A stretch of 35,744 nucleotides of DNA, from contig NZ_JAEHGC010000027.1 of NCBI RefSeq assembly GCF_016107705.1, positions 1 to 35,744 on the forward strand, given 5' to 3'. The notes beneath the pieces are model-generated. The model did no database searches, was not told where the DNA came from, and worked only from the letters and a program-made list of their open reading frames with translations. This DNA comes from Neobacillus cucumis. GTDB lineage: Bacteria > Bacillota > Bacilli > Bacillales_B > DSM-18226. Below, piece after piece: positions 31,394-35,744 of this stretch. The first letter of the stretch is position 1, and the number at the start of each line of letters is the position of its first letter. The position numbers and the translations under genes were made by a program.

Positions 31394-31407
31394 AGATTAC
31401 GAAATCT
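31394..31407. promoter_or_regulatory. candidate LysR operator
   Basis: AGATT-ACGA-AATCT, a perfect five-base inverted repeat in the divergent promoter region between the regulator and the membrane protein. It sits near a TATACT (31383-31388). The pattern is suggestive only. Confidence 0.35.
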
Positions 31408-31440
31408 TCATTGGATGTTTTGAAGCAAGGAGGCTAGATT

Positions 31441-32580
31441 ATGAATGGAAAAAACACCTTTTTACTCAGTGTTTGTTTTATATTGATAAGTAGTTTAGGA
31501 GGATTCTTGATCTCATTGACGGGCCTATCCATAGGATGGATGATCGGCACATTTTTAGCAGCTGCTTTCCTTTCCTTTTGGAGGCCATCCTTTTTAAAGG
31601 GTAAGGAGAATCAAAAAGGAATGCCAAAATACTGGTTATTTATGGGGCAGTTTATTTTAGGCATTCATTTGGGGCAGAAAATCAACTTGACTTTTTTGCA
31701 TGTTTTTAAAGAAAATTGGCTTGCCATCATTCTTATGCTTCTTCTTTCGATTATTTTTTCCCTACTTTCCGGTCTCGTACTCTGGAAATATAGTAATACG
31801 GATATGATGACTAGCTTTTTCGGAACGGCTCCTGGTGGATTATCCGCCATGCCTGGGATTGCTGAAGAGGCAGGGGCAAATACGGCTGTCGTCAGCATTA
31901 TTCAAACCATGCGCGTGTTTTTAGTGATCCTAATGATTCCGTTGATTACTTCTATTTCGGCTTCACACAGTGGAAATTCGGCGAATCATGCTTCCCTTCC
32001 GGTTCTGGCAGACCCGGGATTTAAAATCGAGATGTTACTTTGGACTTTTGTCTTTATGGGATTTGCCTATGCGGGCTACTGGTTGATCAAATTTTTACGG
32101 TTTCCTGCTCCCTGGCTGATTGGAAGCATGGTGGGGGTTGCCATTGGCCAATCTCTTGCTTCGTTCATGATTGGCAGTGACATCGTTTCGTGGTGGCCTC
32201 ATGAAGTAATCATTTTATCGCAGATCATGATTGCAGCAAGCATTGGCTCCCGTTTTCAGAAAAGCATGTTTATCGGGTTAAAACGGACGATCATCGTATC
32301 TTTCTTAAGTACGGTCGGTCTCATTTTCTCGATGTTTATGTGTGCGGTTTTAGTGGCTAAAATAACAGGGATTTCACTAATCACCTCTATCCTTGCATTC
32401 GCACCAGGCGGGATTGCTGAAATGACGACAACTTCTGTCGTCCTCCATGGTGACTCGACCTTTGTCGTAGCCGTACAGGTTCTTCGAATCCTAATTATAT
32501 GTGTGATCTTGCCTCAATTTTTTAGATTGTTAAATTATCTTGAGCAGAAAAAGCACTTTTTATCTAATACATCCGTTTAA
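31441..32580 (+). CDS. AbrB-family membrane transporter-like protein (PF05145 type)
   Basis: 379 residues, about ten predicted membrane helices. Two related halves are visible: each has an APGG(L/I)(S/A)(A/E)M motif, TAPGGLSAMPGIAEEAGAN in the first and FAPGGIAEMTTTSVVLHGD in the second, with ..QTMRV and VQVLRI following. This is the AbrB duplication family, misnamed 'ammonia monooxygenase' in databases and unrelated to the AbrB DNA-binding protein. It is thought to be a permease or exporter. GGAGG lies 7 bases before the ATG. Divergent from a LysR gene that probably controls it. Confidence 0.85.
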   Translation: MNGKNTFLLSVCFILISSLGGFLISLTGLSIGWMIGTFLAAAFLSFWRPSFLKGKENQKGMPKYWLFMGQFILGIHLGQKINLTFLHVFKENWLAIILMLLLSIIFSLLSGLVLWKYSNTDMMTSFFGTAPGGLSAMPGIAEEAGANTAVVSIIQTMRVFLVILMIPLITSISASHSGNSANHASLPVLADPGFKIEMLLWTFVFMGFAYAGYWLIKFLRFPAPWLIGSMVGVAIGQSLASFMIGSDIVSWWPHEVIILSQIMIAASIGSRFQKSMFIGLKRTIIVSFLSTVGLIFSMFMCAVLVAKITGISLITSILAFAPGGIAEMTTTSVVLHGDSTFVVAVQVLRILIICVILPQFFRLLNYLEQKKHFLSNTSV

Positions 32581-32842
32581 TTTTTTCACGTTAAATGATT
32601 GTGGTTCAGATAATAAAAGTTTGGAATTTTAATATAAGATCTATTATCACAAAAAGGAGCAGCAATACTTTGTGGATTCGAACGAATGTAGAAAGCTTCG
32701 TATCTGCTCCAACGTCACCTATGCGTGCCAACGTATTTGGGATTTACACTGCTGGTGTGCCACAAGAGGGTAACTCGATATTCCATTATCAGTTGTTACC
32801 AAGCTCACCCATCTTTCCATCAGCACCCATTTAAAGGAATAG
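32581..32842. other. intergenic stretch, no gene supported
   Basis: A 79-codon plus-strand frame at 32595-32834 is open, but has no ribosome site and protein-unlike composition, so I do not call it. GCACCCATT at 32823-32831 recurs at 33555 and 35733. Confidence 0.35.
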
Positions 32843-32877
32843 AAACGGTAGCGTAAATTTGCTGCCGTTTTTGTTAT
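32843..32877 (+). terminator. terminator before the YolD-like gene
   Basis: AAACGGTAGC (32843-32852) pairs with GCTGCCGTTT (32861-32870), one GU pair, eight-base loop, then TTGTTATTT. It can serve both the plus strand and the converging YolD gene. Confidence 0.8.
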
Positions 32878-33216
32878 TTAATCAACGACCTTCACTCCGA
32901 CTACACTATCGAACGCCACCCGCTCAAACTCACCGGCTTTTGCTTCTATCCGCAGCTCATGCGTTATTGGATCGACGTAATGAACACGGCCAGTTATCAC
33001 TGAAGTAAATCCGTCATTCCATACCGTCAGCTTTACCGCATGATTGTATTCTGTTGCATACTGTATTCGCAGGTCGAACTCCTCCGCTTGATCCTCGTCT
33101 ATGATTGGCTTATTAATGCGTTCCTGGTCTCGCCATAGATCCCGCTGCCCCTTTATTAGCTCGGGATGTCCAAACGCGAATTGCCATTTCATAACGCCTC
33201 GATCACGAATTGTCAT
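32878..33216 (-). CDS. YolD-like protein, SOS-controlled
   Basis: 112 residues from ATG 33216 (AGGTGG upstream); a GTG at 33225 is an alternative. It starts MTIRDRGVMKW, the YolD family hallmark, followed by LWRDQERINKPIIDEDQAEE and a beta-rich part (SVITGRVHYVDPITHELRIE). YolD proteins usually sit next to a UvrX-type Y-family DNA polymerase and belong to the DNA-damage response. No polymerase gene is visible within the window, so this is an orphan. A LexA box lies between the -35 and -10 of its promoter. Confidence 0.86.
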   Translation of the reverse strand: MTIRDRGVMKWQFAFGHPELIKGQRDLWRDQERINKPIIDEDQAEEFDLRIQYATEYNHAVKLTVWNDGFTSVITGRVHYVDPITHELRIEAKAGEFERVAFDSVVGVKVVD

Positions 33217-33234
33217 AATAACCACCTCGGTATT

Positions 33235-33263
33235 ATTATACGCGAACAGATGTTCCGTATGAA
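33235..33263 (-). promoter_or_regulatory. promoter of the YolD gene
   Basis: On the minus strand, TTCATA (33263-33258), 17-base spacer and a perfect TATAAT (33240-33235). The LexA box occupies most of the spacer. Confidence 0.65.
33243..33256. promoter_or_regulatory. LexA (DinR) operator
   Basis: CGAAC-AGAT-GTTCC matches the Bacillus LexA box CGAAC-N4-GTTCG at 9 of 10 fixed positions. Placed between -35 and -10, it should block transcription until DNA damage removes LexA. Confidence 0.75.
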
Positions 33264-33680
33264 TAGAAAAATAAAAGAGCTGCTTAATACAGCTCTAATT
33301 ACAAAGAAATTACCATCCTCGATTTCTCAACAAAATGCAATACAGCGCTGAAGGAATTCTAAACACCCTTCCCTTCGAAAACGATGTCAATTCTCAAATT
33401 CTGCCAAACACACTAAACGACAATTCGTTTCGCTGGGACTTTGCGGAAAACAATTGCAGTGCAATAGTTGTAGCTTCCTGCAGATATAAGAAAACTTGGT
33501 TTATAGTTGTAAATACTTAAAGGGCCGTCTGAAGTGATTCCATCTTCAACTCTTGCACCCATTCGTTTAAGTGAAACTCTTCACAAAATATCTGGAAGGA
33601 AATTGCTTAAGTCCTAATGTAATAAAATAAGCCCTATCTGTTTTTATGCAGAAGGACTTGAATATGGATTATAATTGATT
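33264..33680. other. 417-base intergenic stretch
   Basis: No supported gene. A small hairpin AGAGCTGcttaataCAGCTCT lies near 33274-33294. GCACCCATT is at 33555-33563. Short open frames here look like chance. Confidence 0.35.
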
Positions 33681-34688
33681 CTATTTTTTTATTAATTCAT
33701 CCCTATCAGGAGCTATAGGAGGTTGTTCTAGCCATCCATTTTTAATCATTATATTAGCCCCATCTTCAGCATACAAAGCTATTTCAGCAGTAAGCCTTAC
33801 ATAATTCAGACCTATATCCCTTCTAGGACTCATTGCCATACCTGTACCATAAAAACCAATACTTAGGGCAATAAGGGATGTAGTGTAGTACATCATAAGT
33901 CTATCTGAAAAAGTATGAGTTGTAGACTCTGTTACATCTGAATCCCATGACATAGGTACTGGAAGGTAATCCCCTCTAAGGATAGCTCCAAAAACATCAC
34001 AATGCTTTTTTGCAATTTCTACACCTCTAAATAAAAACTTGGCTACCTCTTTTGACTTTGCAACTTGACTAAATCCTATTAAGGTTGTAACTCCAAAAGC
34101 ATTTCTTTGAAAATTAACATAGAGGTTTGATATTTCTGTACCAACTAATGGTCTCTTTTCTCCAAAAAACCCTTTAAGAAAACTTTGTTTTTTAACAAAA
34201 TCAATATCATCTGGTACAGGTAAATAAGGAGACCTGATATAAAGACCTTTAGATAATAAAAGCTCTTTTACCTCCCTAAGAAAATTTATTAATTGTGAAA
34301 TACACTCACTAAAATGACTGTAAACATCTGCCCTAACTGATACTGACAGATTCATACTGTATCCTTGCAGAGCAATTTGTGATGCTTGGTGGAGGTAATT
34401 CAAAAAATATGTGTCTGAATACAACCTAGGAGCATTTACATTTACATCCTCATTAAGTTTAAATCCATAAGGTATTGGGTACTTTTCTTTGTTAAAAATC
34501 TCAGTTAGTGTTTTAAGATTTCCTTGAGCGATCCCAAAAGCATGTTTGACTAGTGCTTTAATCTCTTCATCCTCAACTATGGTTAAAAAGTATTTAAACT
34601 TACAAGCTATGGCAGTATCATTAATATAGGATGCCCAAAGAGCTGTTATCTCTGCTGATGTAAGCTTAACCTGATTGCCTTTCTCCAT
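33681..34688 (-). CDS. DUF3231 protein, copy 2
   Basis: 335 residues, the paralogue of the gene at 22304-23320, with the same helical two-half layout and shared motifs: LTSAEITALW, NVNAPRLYSDTYFLNYLH, FLKGFFGEKRPLVGTEI, YGTGMAMSPRRD and YAEDGANIMIKNGWLEQPP. The paralogues are clearly different in sequence through the halves, so duplication is old. Thought to be a ferritin-like bundle, possibly a spore-associated protein. GGAGG lies 7 bases before the ATG. It is monocistronic, with no visible terminator directly after it. Confidence 0.85.
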   Translation of the reverse strand: MEKGNQVKLTSAEITALWASYINDTAIACKFKYFLTIVEDEEIKALVKHAFGIAQGNLKTLTEIFNKEKYPIPYGFKLNEDVNVNAPRLYSDTYFLNYLHQASQIALQGYSMNLSVSVRADVYSHFSECISQLINFLREVKELLLSKGLYIRSPYLPVPDDIDFVKKQSFLKGFFGEKRPLVGTEISNLYVNFQRNAFGVTTLIGFSQVAKSKEVAKFLFRGVEIAKKHCDVFGAILRGDYLPVPMSWDSDVTESTTHTFSDRLMMYYTTSLIALSIGFYGTGMAMSPRRDIGLNYVRLTAEIALYAEDGANIMIKNGWLEQPPIAPDRDELIKK

Positions 34689-35016
34689 AAATAAACCTCC
34701 ATCTAACCAAACAAACCTTTGTTGTACAATATTCCCCTATTTTTCAAACAATATGTAAATGTAGTTTCAATAAAAAAGCCTTACATTTTAAACTTTGTTC
34801 AGCAATCGGGCAAAATAGTGGAGAAATCTCAGCATCCGCCCATATATTGGAAAATGAAAAAGAATAGTTCGCATACTGGAATTTTGATTTGGACTACGAC
34901 CAAAGTCGTATAACGATTTAGTTCATAGCCTGATGTACTATTCTAACCCAAACTTTATAATGATTAATGAATAAAGGTTTGTTAAATATTACGATACAAA
35001 GAGGAGTAATTTTCAA
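34689..35016. other. 328-base intergenic stretch
   Basis: No gene. TACGACcaaaGTCGTA at 34895-34910 is a perfect six-base inverted repeat, meaning unknown. A 64-codon plus-strand frame at 34719 looks like chance. Confidence 0.35.
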
Positions 35017-35322
35017 ATGAAAAATAAGGGATTCAAAATATTGATTCATGCTAGTACTTGGTTTGCACCTATACTAGTTCCCATTATCACATATTTTATT
35101 ATTTCAGATCGAGAAATTAAAAGCTTATCCTTACAGGCTTTGGTATTTCATATTGTAATTGGTATTTTAATCTCAGTGTCTGCTTTTTTTTCTTGGATAT
35201 TAATCGGGATTCCATTCCTCATTATTTTTGGACTCATTGCTATAATAGCTCCGATTGTTGGAATTGTTAAAGCAATTAATGACCGTCCTTTTCGATATCC
35301 TATTATTGGATCATGGTTTTGA
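35017..35322 (+). CDS. DUF4870-type small membrane protein
   Basis: 101 residues with three hydrophobic helices (about 12-29, 43-63 and 64-86). WFAPILVPIITYFI, then the middle QALVFHIVIGI and a final NDRPFRYPIIG match the DUF4870 pattern (a 'P(L)(I)P' opening helix and a 'YRYP' end). The function of the family is unknown; it is an inner-membrane protein. GAGGAG lies 10 bases before the ATG. It is followed by a gene-free stretch and then a strong terminator. Confidence 0.72.
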   Translation: MKNKGFKILIHASTWFAPILVPIITYFIISDREIKSLSLQALVFHIVIGILISVSAFFSWILIGIPFLIIFGLIAIIAPIVGIVKAINDRPFRYPIIGSWF

Positions 35323-35515
35323 TTAAATCTTAACAAATCTAATCGTTTTAATGATGATGAATAGTGGTATTTAAATCACTTAATCTTTATAAACTCCATG
35401 CCATGGTAATTCATAAGTATTTTAGCTCTGTACGGATACTTGAAAAGAATAGATATGAGAGTGCATTGCTTCAATAACGGTCTTCCATAAAAGTGCGTCA
35501 CCCTGTAGTAATGAT

Positions 35516-35561
35516 AAAAGTCCAAATTCTCAATTTTAATGTTGAGAATTTGGGCTTTTTG
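35516..35561. terminator. strong bidirectional terminator
   Basis: AAAAGTCCAAATTCTCAA (35516-35533) pairs with TTGAGAATTTGGGCTTTTT (35542-35560), nearly perfect over 17 bases with one GU pair. It ends the DUF4870 transcript at a distance of almost 200 bases. Confidence 0.85.
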
Positions 35562-35744
35562 TATTTATTTAAAGTGCAAAATAGCACTTAAAATAAGTGC
35601 AGATTACCTCCTAAAGTGACACCAATTATTTACCAAACAATTTCATTAAATTCGGGTATTATTGTACAACTAACACTTAGTTAGCACAATAAGAAAACGG
35701 GATAGCCGCAGCCATCCCATTCCTTAGCTCTAGCACCCATTAGT
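35562..35744. other. window edge, no gene
   Basis: Contains a small hairpin (GCACTTAAAATAAGTGC, about 35585-35601) and ends with AGCTCTAGCACCCATTAGT, whose GCACCCATT core also occurs at 32823 and 33555. Confidence 0.35.

Noticed and set aside
31441..32580. Annotation as ammonia monooxygenase or AbrB transcription factor
   Set aside because: Both are known naming errors for this membrane family; the sequence is a ten-helix duplicated permease-like protein.
32595..32834. 79-codon plus-strand open frame after the AbrB-type gene
   Set aside because: No ribosome site, composition unlike protein, and it overlaps the dispersed GCACCCATT motif.
33335..33520. 61-codon plus-strand open frame between yolD and the DUF3231 gene
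   Set aside because: No ribosome site and no protein-like pattern.

Overview
The window looks like chromosome from a low-GC, spore-forming Bacillaceae bacterium (Bacillus or a close relative). The signs are strong GGAGG ribosome sites, frequent TTG starts, spore-associated families (CotB-like, Cse60-like, DUF3231, CotS-like kinase), CspB-type cold-shock genes, YolD with a Bacillus-type LexA box, and a DnaD-type helicase loader. I see no rRNA, tRNA, CRISPR array or intact insertion sequence. Function calls rest on reading motifs by eye; no database search was possible.

Layout. 0-5.6 kb holds small genes and debris: a short CotB-like coat protein, a GNAT acetyltransferase, a frameshifted NERD/zinc-finger gene, a truncated remnant that resembles a DUF262 (GmrSD-like) protein, two near-identical cold-shock genes with conserved leaders, a Cse60-like protein and a small secreted protein. 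5.8-16.6 kb is the most distinctive block and reads like a defence island: an intact DUF262/HNH (GmrSD-like) protein; a PLD-helicase translationally coupled to a MazG-like pyrophosphohydrolase; a divergent Nudix hydrolase; a second, larger PLD-helicase convergent with the Nudix gene; and a DUF2075 protein with a PD-(D/E)XK-like N-terminus and a helicase core. 16.9-17.5 kb is a decayed MFS transporter.

17.8-20.9 kb is a replication module: DnaD-like loader, DnaB-like helicase and an unknown small protein, with short direct repeats upstream that could be an origin or operator. 21-24.2 kb carries a Pro/His-rich spore-type protein, a second GNAT, a DUF3231 protein and a small protein kinase-like gene. 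24.3-28.5 kb is a tight four-gene minus-strand operon (PIG-L deacetylase, GT4 glycosyltransferase, ATP-grasp ligase, CotS-like phosphotransferase), probably making or attaching a spore-surface glycan; a sigma-E/K-like promoter lies just upstream. 29-32.6 kb has a class V aminotransferase, a LysR regulator and an AbrB-family membrane protein. 32.9-35.7 kb has a LexA-controlled YolD gene, a second DUF3231 gene and a DUF4870 membrane protein.

How the genes may work together. The 8.1-16.6 kb block pairs PLD nuclease-helicases with nucleotide-cleaning enzymes. It is the best candidate for a poorly described system: inferred anti-phage or DNA-damage function, with nucleic-acid processing linked to NTP hydrolysis. 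Several REP-like imperfect palindromes and orphan terminators are scattered between genes, as expected of a plastic accessory region.
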